A stretch of DNA of 64,000 bases from an uncultured Faecalibacterium sp. (GCA_934561555.1 CAKTGQ010000001.1:1-64000), one strand, 5' to 3'; shown: positions 29,601 to 40,854, numbered from the stretch's first letter. Numbers and translations are program-made. The notes: generated by a model not told the origin, from the sequence alone.

Positions 29601-30486
29601 CCACGTTCTCCGCAGCCACATGGTTCATGATGCGGCGTGCCAGAGACAGCTTCTTGTTCATCTTATAGCGGCCGAAACGGGACAGGTCGTACCGGCGCGG
29701 ATCGAAGAACAGCATATCGATCTGGCTGGTAGCGGACTCCACCGTGGGAGGCTCGCCGGGGCGCAGCTTGCGGTAAACTTCCAGCAGGCCTTCCTCACGG
29801 TTCTTGGTGGTATCCTTTTCCAGCGTGGCCAGAATGCGCTCGTCCTCGCCGAAGTAGTTCAGGATATCTTCGTTGGAGGACAGGCCCAGTGCACGGCACA
29901 GCACCGTGACGGGCAGCTTCCGGTTCTTATCGATACGAACGTAGAACACGTTGGCGGCATCGGTCTCGTACTCCAGCCATGCACCGCGGTTGGGGTTCAT
30001 GGTGGCGCTGTACAGGTCGTTGCCGACCTTATCCTTGGCATGGCCGTAGAACACGCCGGGAGAGCGGACCAACTGGCTGACGATCGCACGCTCGGCACCG
30101 TTGATGACAAAGGTGCCTGCGTCGGTCATCAGGGGGAAGTCGCCCATGAAGATCTCCTGATCCTTCACCTCGCCGGTCTCCTTGTTCAGCAGACGGGCGG
30201 TGACGCGCAGGGGGGCTGCATAGGTAACGTCGCGCTCCTTGCACTCCTTGATGCTGTACTTCGGCTCCTTATCCAGCCGGAAGTCCACAAAGCTCAGTGC
30301 CAGATTGCCGGTGTAGTCCTCAATGGTGCCGATATCGTGGAAGACCTCCTTCAGGCCTTCATCCAGAAACCACTGATACGAGTTCTTCTGCACCTCGATC
30401 AGGTTCGGCATACTGATGACTTCGTCGATGTGGGAGAAGCTCATGCGCTCGGTTTTGCCGAGCTTAACGGGCTTGACTTTCATCAT
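26617..30486 (-). CDS. rpoB: RNA polymerase beta subunit
   Basis: 1289-residue subunit with the full set of beta domains. The rifampicin region is wild type ([20 protein letters not shown] near residues 503-522). The C-terminus extends past the conserved end with an acidic tail (about 1245-1289), a feature common in Firmicutes. The start is set at the ATG at 30486 ([11 protein letters not shown]): AGGAG lies 11 bases upstream, whereas the GTG at 30498 abuts the AGGA. The ribosomal genes rplJ/rplL, which often precede rpoB, are not here; it has its own promoter 190 bases upstream. Confidence 0.99.
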   Translation of the reverse strand: MMKVKPVKLGKTERMSFSHIDEVISMPNLIEVQKNSYQWFLDEGLKEVFHDIGTIEDYTGNLALSFVDFRLDKEPKYSIKECKERDVTYAAPLRVTARLLNKETGEVKDQEIFMGDFPLMTDAGTFVINGAERAIVSQLVRSPGVFYGHAKDKVGNDLYSATMNPNRGAWLEYETDAANVFYVRIDKNRKLPVTVLCRALGLSSNEDILNYFGEDERILATLEKDTTKNREEGLLEVYRKLRPGEPPTVESATSQIDMLFFDPRRYDLSRFGRYKMNKKLSLARRIMNHVAAENVVDPFTGEILIEADKKIERKVAEQIDAAGVDLVVLKIDDPMQDKPHKVKVITNGCVDAQAIIDNYYPAFKGVDVKECGINERCNLKELRKILDNASSAEEVMESLKKDHDLLIGRTVTIDDILSSINYLNDLGYGIGTTDDIDHLGNRRIRSVGELLQNQFRIGFSRMERVIRERMTLQSQDQSVITPQALINIRPVVAAIKEFFGSSPLSQFMDQNNPLAELTHKRRLSALGPGGLSRDRAGFEVRDVHYSHYGRMCPIETPEGPNIGLISYLASYAKINEYGFVEAPYRKVKKVYDENNNLIEQVVTDEVEYMTADVEDEYVVAQANEPLDEGKHFVRPRVSARRRDEILEIDAEKVDYMDVSPRMMVSVATACIPFLENDDCNRALMGSNMQRQAVPLMVTQQPIVATGMEYKAATDSGTAVLAKSNGVVEKVDADHIIVRNEQGALEDYSLIKFARSNAGTCINQRPIVEVGETVTAGQVLADGPAMRNGEISLGKNALIGFMTWEGYNYEDAVLLNEKIVREDVYTSIHIEEYETESRDTKLGPEEITRDIPNVSEDALKDLDERGIIRIGAEVKSGDILVGKVTPKGETELTAEERLLRAIFGEKAREVRDTSLRVPHGAYGIIVDVKVFTPENSDELQPGVREVVRCYIAQKRKISVGDKMAGRHGNKGVVSRILPQEDMPYLPDGTPLDIVLNPLGVPSRMNIGQVLEVNLGYAAKACGIKVMTPVFDSARENDIGDTFDTAREMWHGENAPAYPTKLPKIMGEKGHIIDFSKIELDRDGKTTVYDGRTGEKFDNRVTVGYMYYLKLHHLVDDKIHARSTGPYSLVTQQPLGGKAQFGGQRFGEMEVWALEAYGAAYTLQEILTVKSDDVEGRVKTYEAIVKGEPIPQPGIPESFRVMLKELQSLGMDVIVQDKDGNEIDMRQNFDDEETGFDMRDVAGTETVVQESELTDYNIKDADAGFDDPSVLEDDNSASAESASSDEVDFDE

Positions 30487-30681
30487 AAAATCAACCACTC
30501 CTTACTTTTATATTCTACGGGATGTCGTATACACGGGTCAAATTTGAGCAGACACACATAATTCGACCCGCGTCTCGTGGAACGTTCCAGCGTTTTGCAC
30601 AAACTTTCGGAGGCAACCCCTCAAGCGGCAGCCATCGCAGTTCCTTTTTTGGCGCACTAGTCCATTATGTGATACTAATGC

Positions 30682-30710
30682 AGTATACACCCGAAAACCC
30701 CTGTTGTCAA
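30682..30710 (-). promoter_or_regulatory. Promoter of rpoBC
   Basis: TTGACA, 17 bp, TATACT on the minus strand, with A/T-rich DNA upstream. Confidence 0.85.
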
Positions 30711-30901
30711 GCCATTTTTCAGTTTTTTGCCGAAATAAATTTAATTTTCGTTTTGTTTTAGAACGCCCGGCAGCGTGTAACTGTTTACTTTCCAAGTACT
30801 TGATTTTTTTATTTTGCACGTTCCTGTTCATAAACCCCTTGTGCAATTTGTCTATCTTTGCTCTTGCGCCCGGAAGTGTGACTTTTGCACTTCCCTGCTG
30901 C

Positions 30902-30940
30902 AAAAAAGGCCGCCGCACAGAATACCGTGCAGCAGCCTTA
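30902..30940 (-). terminator. Terminator of dgt-dnaG-rpoD
   Basis: Minus strand: GGCTGCTGCAC pairs with GTGCGGCGGCC through two U-G pairs, followed by TTTTTTG. Confidence 0.9.
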
Positions 30941-30961
30941 TCCTATAACCTTATAGAATGC

Positions 30962-32044
30962 TCACTCGTCCAGATAATCCCGCAGCAGCTTTGCGCGGCT
31001 GGGGTGGCGCAGCTTGCGCAGCGCCTTTGCTTCGATCTGACGCACCCGCTCCCGGGTCACGTTGAACTCCTTGCCCAGTTCTTCCAGCGTGCGGGCACGG
31101 CCATCCTCCAGCCCAAAACGCAGGGTGATGACCCGCTCCTCCCGGGGTGTCAGGCTTTTGAGGACATGCAACAACTCCCGCCGCAACAGCTGACGCCCGG
31201 CTTCGTCCACCGGGACACCGGCATCCTCGTCCTGAATAAAGTCCTCCAGATGGGCGTCCTCTTCCTCCCCCACCGGCGTTTCCAGACTGATGGGCTCCTG
31301 CGACAATTGCAGCAGCTCCCGCACCTTGTCCGGCTCCAGTTCCAGTGCGGCGGCGATCTCCTCCACGGTGGGCTCCCGCCCATTTTTGTGCAGCAGGTCG
31401 CCCGCCGTTTTCTTGACCCGGTTGATGCTCTCCACCAGATGCACCGGAATGCGGATGGTGCGCCCCTGATCCGCAATGGCGCGGGTGATGGACTGCCGGA
31501 TCCACCAGGTCGCGTAGGTAGAGAACTTGAAGCCACGCTCCGGCTCAAACTTTTCCGCCGCCTTCATCAGGCCGAGGTTGCCCTCCTGAATGAGATCCAG
31601 AAAAGGCAGTCCCCGCCCGGCGTAGCGCTTGGCGACCGAAACCACCAGCCGCAGATTTGCTTCGCTCAGGGAGCGGCGCGCATCTGCATCCCCTGCCCGG
31701 GCAGCCTTTGCCAGTGCCATCTCCTGCCCGGCGGTCAGCAGCGGCACCCGGCCGATCTCCTTTAAATAGGTCTTGACCGGGTCATCCAGCGCCACACCCT
31801 CGGAGGAAAGCTCATTCTCCAGCCTGCCAATCTGGGCATCATCCAATACAGGCAGCTCGGCAGACTCTTCCTCTGCCAGATGGACGCCCCGCTGCTCCAG
31901 CGCAGCATAGAGTTCATCCAGCTGAGCAACATCGAAATCCGTTTCCTCCATGGCGCGGCTGATCTGCTCCGGGGTCAGGGTGTGACGGTGAGCCTTTGCG
32001 GTAAGGCTGCGGGCAAGTTCTTCCGTTTGCGACAATTTCTGCAT
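30962..32044 (-). CDS. rpoD: Primary sigma factor (sigma-70/SigA)
   Basis: 360-residue housekeeping sigma factor. After a short region 1.1 (about residues 1-75), region 1.2 ([17 protein letters not shown]), region 2 with [20 protein letters not shown] near 195 (-10 recognition), region 3, and region 4 with [23 protein letters not shown] (-35 recognition) are all intact. Length and lack of a long insert fit Firmicute SigA. Last gene of the macromolecular synthesis operon. AAGGAG before the ATG. It explains the TTGACA/TATAAT promoters seen throughout. Confidence 0.98.
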   Translation of the reverse strand: MQKLSQTEELARSLTAKAHRHTLTPEQISRAMEETDFDVAQLDELYAALEQRGVHLAEEESAELPVLDDAQIGRLENELSSEGVALDDPVKTYLKEIGRVPLLTAGQEMALAKAARAGDADARRSLSEANLRLVVSVAKRYAGRGLPFLDLIQEGNLGLMKAAEKFEPERGFKFSTYATWWIRQSITRAIADQGRTIRIPVHLVESINRVKKTAGDLLHKNGREPTVEEIAAALELEPDKVRELLQLSQEPISLETPVGEEEDAHLEDFIQDEDAGVPVDEAGRQLLRRELLHVLKSLTPREERVITLRFGLEDGRARTLEELGKEFNVTRERVRQIEAKALRKLRHPSRAKLLRDYLDE

Positions 32045-32092
32045 GATTCCTGCTCCTTTTCTCTCCAGCTCCAGCCGGAGGGAAAACAGGGA

Positions 32093-33868
32093 TCAGTCTT
32101 GTTCGGGCAGCGTCCCCTGCTTTTTTTCGCGCATCGACTGAAGATACTGTGTGATCTCATCGCCGGACATTGCAGCAGCTTTGCTTGCAACCGGCATTCC
32201 CCGGGCGATCCTGTCCAGATACAGATGGATATCCTCCGGGGTGCAGTTCACATCGCTGTATTGTGCCGCAAGTCGGCTCAGTTCATTCAATGCTTCTTCG
32301 CTTGCAAATGCCCGCAGTGTAGTCAGGCTGAGCTCCACGCCCTCCCGGCTGCAATTGAGCATTGCTTCGTATAGTTCCTTCTGCTGCGGCTGGATGAATT
32401 GCTCCGCCGTCAGCTGCTGTTTGGCCAGTTCCAGATAGCGCGGCTCCCGCAGGATGGCTGCCAGCAGCCGCTGCTGGGCGCTGGCAATGCCCAGCGCCTG
32501 ACTGCCGCCTGCGCTGTAAGGCACCTTGATCTGATCCATCTCGCCGGAGCGCAGCAGCTCGCGGTTTTTCTCCCGGCGGTACTTGCCGCCCGCCCGCTTT
32601 GCTGCGGTGCCCAGCTGCGCCAGAATGGCGGTTTTGGAGATGTTGGTCTCCTCTGCCAGCCGCCCGGCATACACCTCCTGCTCGGTGGGGTTGGAGCGCT
32701 CAGCCAGCATCTCCACAGCATCCTTTATATACTGCAGACGCTGCGCGTCCTGCGAGAGATCATACTGATCCCGCAGACGCTTGAGTCGGAAATCCAGCGC
32801 GTTGCCCACCCCGTCCAGAAGTGCCTGAAAACGCTCCGGGCCGTATTTTTTGATATACTCGTCCGGGTCCTTTGCACCGGGGATCTGCAAAACGCCCACC
32901 TTTACCGGACTGTTGCGGAACAGCTCCAGCGAGCGCAGGGTGGCTTTCTGGCCGGCTTCGTCCGAGTCGTAGCTCAGAATGACCTCGTCGGCATACTCGC
33001 TGATGATACGCACCTGCCCGGGGGTCAGGGCGGTGCCGCAAGCGCAGACGGCAGTGTCGATGCCCGCCTGCTGCATACTGATGACATCCATGTAGCCCTC
33101 GCACAGCACGAACCGCCGGGAGGCGCTGCGCTTTGCGATCTGCATGGCAAACACCGTCTCGGATTTGTGGTAGACCAGCGTTTCCGGGCTGTTGACGTAT
33201 TTAGGCTTGGAATCGTCCATCACGCGCCCGCCAAAGGCAATGATGTTGCCGCGCAGGTCAAAGATGGGGGTCATGACACGCTTCCAGAACAGGCAGTAGA
33301 TGCGCCCGGAGGGGCTGCGCTTGAACAGACCGCTGGCGTCCAGCTCCTGCTGGTTATAGCCCTTATCCCGCAGGTACTGGTACAGCGCCTGCCCATCATT
33401 GGGGGCATAGCCCAGCCCGAACCGGACGATGGTCTTATCGTCCAGTCCGCGCCGCCGCCAGTAAGCACGCGCCTGTCGCGCTTCCTCCACGGTAGAGTTC
33501 AGGCAGGCGTGGAAGAAGCGGGCGGCTTCCTTGTTCATGGAAAGCACCCGGCTGCGCAGGCGACCGGTCTTATCGTCCTCCTGCGGCTCCGGCATACCGG
33601 CGCGGGAAGCCAGCATCTTGATAGCCTCGCCGCTGCTGATATTGTTGATCTTTTTGACAAAGCTGATGGCATCTCCGGCTGCCTGACAGCCGAAGCAGTA
33701 AAAGCTTTGGGTGTCCGGGTACACATAGAAGGACGGCGTCTTTTCACTGTGAAAGGGGCACAGACCGCCGTACAGCCGTCCCTTGCGCTTGAGCTGCACA
33801 TAGCTGCCCACCAGCTCCACGATGTCGGTGCGGCGGGTAAGCTCCTCGATGTATTCGTGTGGGATCAT
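32093..33868 (-). CDS. dnaG: DNA primase
   Basis: 591-residue enzyme that lays RNA primers for replication. The N-terminal zinc finger shows CPFHSEKTPSF (near 37) and CFGC (near 58). TOPRIM residues follow in CEGYMDVISMQQAGI (near 255) and in the DSDEAG acidic motif near 305. The C-terminal DnaB-binding region is present. Between dgt and rpoD, as in other Firmicutes. The Shine-Dalgarno (GGAGAGG) is 11 bases upstream of the ATG. Confidence 0.98.
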   Translation of the reverse strand: MIPHEYIEELTRRTDIVELVGSYVQLKRKGRLYGGLCPFHSEKTPSFYVYPDTQSFYCFGCQAAGDAISFVKKINNISSGEAIKMLASRAGMPEPQEDDKTGRLRSRVLSMNKEAARFFHACLNSTVEEARQARAYWRRRGLDDKTIVRFGLGYAPNDGQALYQYLRDKGYNQQELDASGLFKRSPSGRIYCLFWKRVMTPIFDLRGNIIAFGGRVMDDSKPKYVNSPETLVYHKSETVFAMQIAKRSASRRFVLCEGYMDVISMQQAGIDTAVCACGTALTPGQVRIISEYADEVILSYDSDEAGQKATLRSLELFRNSPVKVGVLQIPGAKDPDEYIKKYGPERFQALLDGVGNALDFRLKRLRDQYDLSQDAQRLQYIKDAVEMLAERSNPTEQEVYAGRLAEETNISKTAILAQLGTAAKRAGGKYRREKNRELLRSGEMDQIKVPYSAGGSQALGIASAQQRLLAAILREPRYLELAKQQLTAEQFIQPQQKELYEAMLNCSREGVELSLTTLRAFASEEALNELSRLAAQYSDVNCTPEDIHLYLDRIARGMPVASKAAAMSGDEITQYLQSMREKKQGTLPEQD

Positions 33869-33893
33869 GTTGATTTAAACGACCTCTCCAGTT

Positions 33894-34892
33894 TTAAAGG
33901 ACGTGCCATTTTTGGGGCACGAACAGTTCTTCAAAGGTGCGGATGGCAAACTCGTCGCTCATACCGCTGATGTAGTCGGTGACGGCGCGCTCCCGTCCCT
34001 CCTGATAGGCCAGCTGCACATAAAAGTTGGACATCTGATCCACATGGGTCAGGTAGTATTCGTACAGCTCCGCGATAAGCTTGTCCACCTTTTGTTCCTC
34101 GCGCTTGGCGTTTTTATCCACATACACGGTGGCGTACATGAAGTCCCGCAAAGCGAGAAACGCCTCGTATTCCTCCGTGCCCATGCGGACATCCCCCTCG
34201 CTGTGGGTGAGGATGCTATTGATCATGGTGGTGATGCGGGCGGATTTGGTCTGCCCCAGCACTGCTGTGCAGTCCTTTGGCAGGGTGGCAGCGTCCAGCA
34301 CACCGGCGCGCACGGCATCCTCGATATCGTGGTTGACAAAGGCAATCTGATCTGCCAGACGCACGATGCGCCCTTCCGGGGTGGCTGCCCATGTGCCCTT
34401 GGTGTGGGTGACGATGCCGTTGCGCACTTCCCACGTCAAGTTAAGTCCAGCGCCATCTTTTTCCAGCCGGTCTACCACACGCAGACTTTGCATATAATGA
34501 TGGAAGCCGTCCGGGCAGAGGGCGTTCAGTGCCTTTTCTCCCGCGTGGCCAAAGGGAGTGTGTCCCAGATCATGCGCAAGACTGATAGCCTCGGTCAGAT
34601 CCTCGTTCAGGCGCAGGCCCCGGGCGATGGTGCGGGCGATCTGCGAGACTTCCAGCGTATGGGTCAGCCGGGTGCGATACAGATCTCCTTCCGGCGAAAG
34701 GAACACCTGTGTTTTCTGCTTGAGACGCCGGAAAGCCTTGCAGTGCAGCACCCGGTCGCGGTCCCGCTGGAACACCGGGCGCAGCGGGTCCTGCGGCTCC
34801 GGCACGGCTCTGCCGCGGCTTGCATCGCTGAAGGTCGCCCACGGTGCAAAGGTAAGATGCTCGATCTCTTCGGTTCTCCGGCGCACATCCAT
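33894..34892 (-). CDS. dgt: dGTPase-like HD-domain triphosphohydrolase
   Basis: 332-residue HD phosphohydrolase. Dgt enzymes split dGTP (or other dNTPs) to nucleoside and triphosphate. The metal ligands are visible as TRLTHTLEV (near 67) and AHDLGHTPFGHAG (near 105). The truncated class lacking the long E. coli C-terminus is usual in Clostridia, where it precedes dnaG-rpoD. The ATG at 34892 has AGGAGG six bases upstream; an in-frame start 20 codons earlier lacks one. Substrate preference is not readable from sequence. Confidence 0.92.
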   Translation of the reverse strand: MDVRRRTEEIEHLTFAPWATFSDASRGRAVPEPQDPLRPVFQRDRDRVLHCKAFRRLKQKTQVFLSPEGDLYRTRLTHTLEVSQIARTIARGLRLNEDLTEAISLAHDLGHTPFGHAGEKALNALCPDGFHHYMQSLRVVDRLEKDGAGLNLTWEVRNGIVTHTKGTWAATPEGRIVRLADQIAFVNHDIEDAVRAGVLDAATLPKDCTAVLGQTKSARITTMINSILTHSEGDVRMGTEEYEAFLALRDFMYATVYVDKNAKREEQKVDKLIAELYEYYLTHVDQMSNFYVQLAYQEGRERAVTDYISGMSDEFAIRTFEELFVPQKWHVL

Positions 34893-34968
34893 ACAGATCC
34901 TCCTTTTGTTTTTTGGACTTCTCCCCTCCCCTCTGCGCGCAGCCGATCCCAATTGCTGCGCTGCGGCA

Positions 34969-34977
34969 ATTGTAGCA
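34969..34977 (-). promoter_or_regulatory. Extended -10 promoter of dgt-dnaG-rpoD
   Basis: TGC followed by TACAAT on the minus strand. No good -35 box at 17 bp, as expected for an extended -10 site. Confidence 0.5.
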
Positions 34978-35034
34978 CATCGACCGTGTCGAAGGGGGAA
35001 GTTCGGTGTCGGTTTGCAAAAAAGACTTTGTTTT

Positions 35035-35655
35035 TTAAAATGGTGCGTAGAACGGGTCGGACACCGTTACCTGAGCGCTGCCACGGGTCAATTCCCGCAG
35101 CTGCTCCAGCAGCGGGAATTCGGTGTGCTCCGGCATCTGCCAGCGCAGAGTGACCCGGTCTGCAAACTCCGGCGGTGCCTGCTTTGCCCCGGCGGCATCA
35201 ATGAGCAGGGACGCACGTTCATAGAGCGAATAGTCCACCGTTACCCGCAGTTCCACCACGCTGCGCACCGTGACCACCTCGGCGTTTTCCAGCGCGCGGG
35301 CGGTGGCGGTGGTGTAGGCACGCACCAAGCCGCCGGTACCCAGCAGCACCCCGCCAAAGTAGCGGGTGACCACCACGATCAGGTCGGTCAGGCCGCTGTG
35401 CTGCAACACCTCCAGCGCAGGCGTACCGGCGGTCTTGGCCGGCTCGCCATCATCGGAATAGCGCTCGCGGTTGCCCGCCCGCAGACGGTAAGCATAAACA
35501 TTGTGCCGCGCGGTGCGGTTAGCCGCCCGCACCTGCTCCAGAAAGGCAACGGCGGCTTCCTCGCTGTCAGCAAAGGAGAGCTGCGCGATAAAACGGCTCT
35601 TTTTTTCTTCATATTCGCCGGTGGCCGTGCCCCGGACGGTGCGGTAATCCTCCAC
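35035..35655 (-). CDS. YigZ/IMPACT family protein
   Basis: 206-residue protein of the UPF0029 family. The signature YSDDGEPAKTAG lies near residue 70 and VVVTRYFGGVLLGTGGLVRAY near 95. Relatives include eukaryotic IMPACT and E. coli YigZ; a ribosome- or RNA-related role is suspected but not proven. The start is the GTG at 35655, chosen because AGGAGG lies six bases upstream and the protein then begins MEDYRTVRG as in the family. The in-frame ATG far upstream has no such site. Confidence 0.9.
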   Translation of the reverse strand: MEDYRTVRGTATGEYEEKKSRFIAQLSFADSEEAAVAFLEQVRAANRTARHNVYAYRLRAGNRERYSDDGEPAKTAGTPALEVLQHSGLTDLIVVVTRYFGGVLLGTGGLVRAYTTATARALENAEVVTVRSVVELRVTVDYSLYERASLLIDAAGAKQAPPEFADRVTLRWQMPEHTEFPLLEQLRELTRGSAQVTVSDPFYAPF

Positions 35656-35821
35656 GTTAGATCCTCCTGATAATAACTCAGAATAAGTATAACACAAACG
35701 GGCACAAATAAAAAGACTGACAGAATCTTGCAATTTTGCCAAAGGCACCTATTAAACTGACCTATTTGCGCTATGCAGCTTAAAACAAAGTGGTCACAGC
35801 AAAAAACGAAAGATGTTTCAC

Positions 35822-35861
35822 GCAAAAAGAGACCGCTGCACAAGTTTGTGCAGCGGTCTCT
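35822..35861 (-). terminator. Terminator of the butyrate operon
   Basis: AGAGACCGCTGCACAA pairs perfectly with TTGTGCAGCGGTCTCT around a 2-base loop (about four unpaired in practice); on the minus strand TTTTTGCG follows. About 45 bases after the etfA stop. Confidence 0.95.
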
Positions 35862-35905
35862 CACAATTCAGGCTATGCTATTGAACTATACTCAGGGACA
35901 GGCGA

Positions 35906-37000
35906 TCACAGAGCAGCCTTTGCTGCCTCGATCTGCTTGATGAGCTCGGGCACGACCTTGAACAGGTCGCCCACGATGCCGTAGTCAGCAACACCGAAGA
36001 TGGGAGCACCCTCGTTCTTGTTGACAGCGATGATGCACTCAGAATCCTGCATACCAGCGGTGTGCTGGATGGCACCGGAAATGCCCAGAGCCACATAAAT
36101 CTTGGGGTGCACAGTCTTGCCGGTCTGACCGACCTGATGGTCAGCGGTCATCCAGCCTGCATCGGTGACGGCACGGGATGCGCCCACGACACCGCCGCCC
36201 AGAGCGGCTGCCAGCTGCTCGGCCAGCTCGATGCCCTTGTTGACATCCTTGCTGATACCACGGCCAACGGAGACGATGACGTCTGCGCCGATCAGATCGA
36301 CCAGCTTCTCAGCGGCCTTCTCCACGCTCAGCACTTCGGTCTTGATGTCCTCAGCGGTCAGGCTGAAGGCGGGCTTGACGATCTGGCAGGCATCAGCCTT
36401 GGCCTGATCGAAGGGAGCCTTCTTCATAACGCCGGGACGCACGGTGGACATCTGAGGACGGAAGCGGGGGCAGATGATGGTAGCCATCAGATGGCCGCCG
36501 AATGCGGGACGGGTCATCTTCAGGTTGCGGTCTTCCATATCGAACTTCTGCTTGGACAGGTCGATGGTGGAGCTCTCCTTCAGGAAGTCGATGTACTTTG
36601 CAGTGTCGATATCCAGATGGGTGGCGTCAGCGGTCAGGCCGGTGTGCAGACGGGCTGCGCAGCGGGGGCCGAGGTCGCGGCCGATGTTGGTAGCGCCGAT
36701 CAGCAGCACCTCAGGCTTGTACTCGTTGACCATATCGCACACGACCTTAGCGTATGCGTCGGTGGTGTAATCCTTCAGCAGGGGGCTGTCGCACACCAGA
36801 ACCTTGTCGGCACCATAGCCGCCCAGCTCCTTGGCAATGCCCTCCACGTTGTCGCCCAGCAGCAGGCCGGTGACCTCGCAGCCCAGCTCGTCGGCCAGCT
36901 TACGGGCCTCGCTTACCAGCTCGAAGTCAGTGGACATCAGTGCGCCCTGGCGCTGCTCGCAAAAGACCCATACGCCCTTGTATTCGTTAAAATCAGCCAT
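35906..37000 (-). CDS. etfA: Electron transfer flavoprotein alpha subunit
   Basis: 364 residues. Partner of EtfB; together they pass electrons from NADH to butyryl-CoA dehydrogenase and, by flavin bifurcation, to ferredoxin. The FAD domain is visible from about residue 230: GRGISKDVN, SRAVTDAGW, GQTGKTV and ALGISGAIQHTAGM. No extra ferredoxin domain is fused. Last gene of the operon, 21 bases after etfB. AGGAG upstream of the ATG. Bifurcation is inferred from the clostridial family. Confidence 0.97.
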   Translation of the reverse strand: MADFNEYKGVWVFCEQRQGALMSTDFELVSEARKLADELGCEVTGLLLGDNVEGIAKELGGYGADKVLVCDSPLLKDYTTDAYAKVVCDMVNEYKPEVLLIGATNIGRDLGPRCAARLHTGLTADATHLDIDTAKYIDFLKESSTIDLSKQKFDMEDRNLKMTRPAFGGHLMATIICPRFRPQMSTVRPGVMKKAPFDQAKADACQIVKPAFSLTAEDIKTEVLSVEKAAEKLVDLIGADVIVSVGRGISKDVNKGIELAEQLAAALGGGVVGASRAVTDAGWMTADHQVGQTGKTVHPKIYVALGISGAIQHTAGMQDSECIIAVNKNEGAPIFGVADYGIVGDLFKVVPELIKQIEAAKAAL

Positions 37001-37021
37001 TGTAATCCTATGCTCCTTTCA

Positions 37022-37816
37022 TCAGATCAGGTGCTTCTTGGCCAGGATGCCAGCCAGCTGGGCAGCAACATCGTCGCCCTGCAGCATGGTGCCTGCGCCC
37101 TTCTGCGGAGGAGTGAAGGACTTAAAGACGTTCGTCGGAGAACCCTTCAGGCCAATGGTGTCCACCTCGATCAGCGGATCGTCCTTCAGTGCGTTGTAAT
37201 CGAACACTTCCATGGGCTTGTCGTAGCAGGTAAAGATGCCGTTCACGCTCATGTAGCGGGGGTCGTTCAGCTCCTTGATGCAGGTCAGCAGGCAGGGAGT
37301 CTGCACCTTGACCATCATGTAGCCGTCCTCCAGCATACGCTTCACGGTCAGGGTGTTGCCGTCCTTCTGGATGTCGGCAACATAGGTGACCTGCGGCAGA
37401 TGCAGCTTTTCAGCGATCTGGGGGCCGACCTGTGCGGTATCGCCATCGATTGCCTGACGGCCGCAGAACACAACGTCCTCGGGGCCGACGCCAATCTTGT
37501 TGACGGCAGCAGCCAGGATCTGGCTGGTTGCAAAGGTATCGGAACCGCCGAACTCACGGCCGGAAACCAGAACAGCCTTATCAGCGCCGCGGGCCAGCAG
37601 CTCACGCAGCATGCCCTCTGCCGGCGGGGGGCCCATGGTGACAACAACGACCTCGCAGCCGGTGGCGTCCTTCAGCTTCAGGGCGGCCTCCAGAGCGTTC
37701 AGGTCATCGGGGTTGGTGATGGTTGCCATAGATGCACGATCCAGAGTGCCATCGGGCTTGACGGACACCTTGCCGGAGGTATCAGGAACCTGCTTTACAC
37801 AAACAATTGCTTTCAT
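37022..37816 (-). CDS. etfB: Electron transfer flavoprotein beta subunit
   Basis: 264 residues. It begins MKAIVCVKQVPDTS and carries GRQAIDGDTAQVGPQIAE near residue 128, the signature that binds AMP or, in bifurcating Etf, the second FAD. Sits 17 bases after bcd and directly before etfA, the usual order bcd-etfB-etfA in butyrate producers. Confidence 0.97.
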   Translation of the reverse strand: MKAIVCVKQVPDTSGKVSVKPDGTLDRASMATITNPDDLNALEAALKLKDATGCEVVVVTMGPPPAEGMLRELLARGADKAVLVSGREFGGSDTFATSQILAAAVNKIGVGPEDVVFCGRQAIDGDTAQVGPQIAEKLHLPQVTYVADIQKDGNTLTVKRMLEDGYMMVKVQTPCLLTCIKELNDPRYMSVNGIFTCYDKPMEVFDYNALKDDPLIEVDTIGLKGSPTNVFKSFTPPQKGAGTMLQGDDVAAQLAGILAKKHLI

Positions 37817-37833
37817 TGTAACTCTTGCCTCCC

Positions 37834-39003
<1,170 letters not shown>

Positions 39004-39064
39004 CGCTATATCCTCCTAACAGGTCTTTTTTCATTTACCGGAATAGCCCGGTGCAAACAAATTC

Positions 39065-39093
39065 CTCCCGACTGCTTTCCCCGCAGCCGGGAG
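39065..39093 (-). other. Intercistronic hairpin between hbd and bcd
   Basis: CTCCCGACTGC and GCAGCCGGGAG form an 11-bp stem (one G-U pair on the minus strand). Followed on the minus strand by GAATTTGTTTG; a second ACCGG/CCGGT hairpin lies at 39038-39054. Likely an mRNA processing or stability element. Confidence 0.5.
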
Positions 39094-39109
39094 AAATGTT
39101 TATCAGAAC

Positions 39110-39982
39110 TTACAGCTGGTCAACAGGGGTCTTGGTGCGGTCTGCGTTGTAAACGTAGAAGCCCTTACCGGTCTTGCAGCCCAGATTGCCGCCGCGCACC
39201 ATCTTGCGAATCAGCGGGCAGGCACGATACTTGCTGTCGCCGGTCTCGTTGTACAGCACGTCCATGATGGCCAGGCAGATGTCCAGACCGATGAAGTCGC
39301 CCAGTTCCAGGGGTCCCATGGGGTGATTAGCGCCCAGCTTCATAGCGGTGTCGATGCCAGCGATATCGGAAACGCCCTCCATCTTAATGAAGGCAGCCTC
39401 GTTGATCATGGGGATCAGGATGCGGTTGACCACAAAGCCGGCAGCCTCGTTGACCTGAACGGGGCTCTTGCCGATGGCAACGGAGATCTCCTTGATCTTC
39501 TCAACGGTCTCGGCGGGGGTGTTGCAGCCGGCGATGACCTCGATCAGCTTCATGCGGTCTGCGGGGTTGAAGAAGTGCATACCGATCAGGGGACGGGACA
39601 GGCCCTTGCCGATCTCGGTGATGGACAGAGAAGAAGTGTTGGAAGCGAAGATGCACTCGGGCTTGCAGATCTTATCCAGCTCGCCGAAGGTGGTCTGCTT
39701 GACCTTCATATCCTCGAAAGCAGCCTCAACGACCAGATCGCAGTCTGCGCACAGATCTTCCTTCAGGCCCGGGGTGATGGCTGCAACGATCGCGTCTGCC
39801 TTCTCCTGGGTCATCTTTCCCTTAGCAACCAGCTTCTCGTAGCCCTTCTTGATCTTTGCCAGACCATTCTCGGCCCACTCCTGCTTGATGTCGCACAGAG
39901 CAACGGTGTTGCCCTCAACCTGTGCAAATGCCTTTGCGATGCCCTGACCCATAGTGCCAGCGCCGATAACACCGATCTTCAT
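39110..39982 (-). CDS. hbd: 3-hydroxybutyryl-CoA dehydrogenase
   Basis: 290-residue enzyme that reduces acetoacetyl-CoA to (S)-3-hydroxybutyryl-CoA. Rossmann motif GAGTMGQGIA at residues 7-16, catalytic His in GMHFFNP near 138 and the Asn and Glu of the dyad region are present. The ATG at 39982 (MKIGVIGAG) has GGAG upstream; the in-frame start eight codons earlier does not. Between crt and bcd in the operon. Confidence 0.97.
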   Translation of the reverse strand: MKIGVIGAGTMGQGIAKAFAQVEGNTVALCDIKQEWAENGLAKIKKGYEKLVAKGKMTQEKADAIVAAITPGLKEDLCADCDLVVEAAFEDMKVKQTTFGELDKICKPECIFASNTSSLSITEIGKGLSRPLIGMHFFNPADRMKLIEVIAGCNTPAETVEKIKEISVAIGKSPVQVNEAAGFVVNRILIPMINEAAFIKMEGVSDIAGIDTAMKLGANHPMGPLELGDFIGLDICLAIMDVLYNETGDSKYRACPLIRKMVRGGNLGCKTGKGFYVYNADRTKTPVDQL

Positions 39983-40021
39983 AGGAAATCTCTCCTTTAA
40001 TATCAAAAATTATGTAATGGA

Positions 40022-40807
40022 TTAGTTGTTGGTGAACACTGCCTTGGGCTTCGGTTTCTCACGGGACAGGAAGCAAGCCATGCCCTCCTGCTGGTCGTGG
40101 GTCTCGAAGCAATCGCCGAACAGCTTCTCCTCGACCTCAACAGCCTTCTCGATGGGCAGGCTGATGCCGTCGTTCATTGCCTTCTTGCAGTTGCGCACAG
40201 CAATGGGAGCGTTCTTTGCGATCTTGCCGGCCAACTTCAGGACGTTCTCCATCAGCTCAGCCTGCGGATACACAGCGTTGACCAGACCGATGCGGTAAGC
40301 CTCGTCAGCCTTGATGTTCAGAGCAGAGTAGACCAGCTGCTTTGCCATGCCCATGCCGACCAGACGAGCCAGACGCTGGGTGCCGCCGAAGCCCGGGGTG
40401 ATGCCCAGACCGACTTCCGGCTGACCGAACACAGCGTTGTCAGAGCAGATGCGGAAATCGCAGCTCATAGCCAGCTCGTTGCCGCCGCCCAGTGCAAAGC
40501 CGTTGACGGCTGCAATGACGGGGATGGGGAAATGCTCGATCATCAGGAACACATCATTGCCCAGCTTGCCGAAGGCTTCGCCCTCTGCCTTGGTCATAGT
40601 GCTCATGGAGCCGATATCGGCACCGGCAACGAAGCTCTTGTCGCCTTCGCCGGTCAGAACGATGCAGCGGATATTCTCCTGATCGACTGCCTCAAAAGCA
40701 GCCTTCAGGTCAGCCAGAACCTCGGGGTTCAGGGCGTTCAGTGCCTTGGGACGGTCGATGGTAATGATCTCAACAGCGCCCTGCACCTCGGTTTTTACAA
40801 ATGCCAT
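40022..40807 (-). CDS. crt: Crotonase (3-hydroxybutyryl-CoA dehydratase)
   Basis: 261-residue enoyl-CoA hydratase that dehydrates 3-hydroxybutyryl-CoA to crotonyl-CoA. The oxyanion-hole segment GADIGSM and the two catalytic glutamates in GGGNELAM (near 112) and GQPEVGLGI (near 132) are present. GGAGG lies eight bases before the ATG at 40807. Second pathway gene, 39 bases before hbd. Confidence 0.96.
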   Translation of the reverse strand: MAFVKTEVQGAVEIITIDRPKALNALNPEVLADLKAAFEAVDQENIRCIVLTGEGDKSFVAGADIGSMSTMTKAEGEAFGKLGNDVFLMIEHFPIPVIAAVNGFALGGGNELAMSCDFRICSDNAVFGQPEVGLGITPGFGGTQRLARLVGMGMAKQLVYSALNIKADEAYRIGLVNAVYPQAELMENVLKLAGKIAKNAPIAVRNCKKAMNDGISLPIEKAVEVEEKLFGDCFETHDQQEGMACFLSREKPKPKAVFTNN

Positions 40808-40854
40808 TGTGAAAACCTCCATTTCATACAGTTCAGTTTTTTTTCAAAACAGCC

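Larger units (their letters stand above)
30487..30961. other. Intergenic region between rpoD and rpoB
   Basis: 475 bases without a gene. It holds the rpoB promoter (30682-30710), a leader of about 190 bases with a GGGTC/GACCC hairpin near 30537-30570, an AT-rich stretch (30715-30760) upstream of the -35 box that could act as an UP element, a GGAAGTG/CACTTCC inverted repeat near 30872-30893 and the rpoD terminator (30902-30940). Confidence 0.6.
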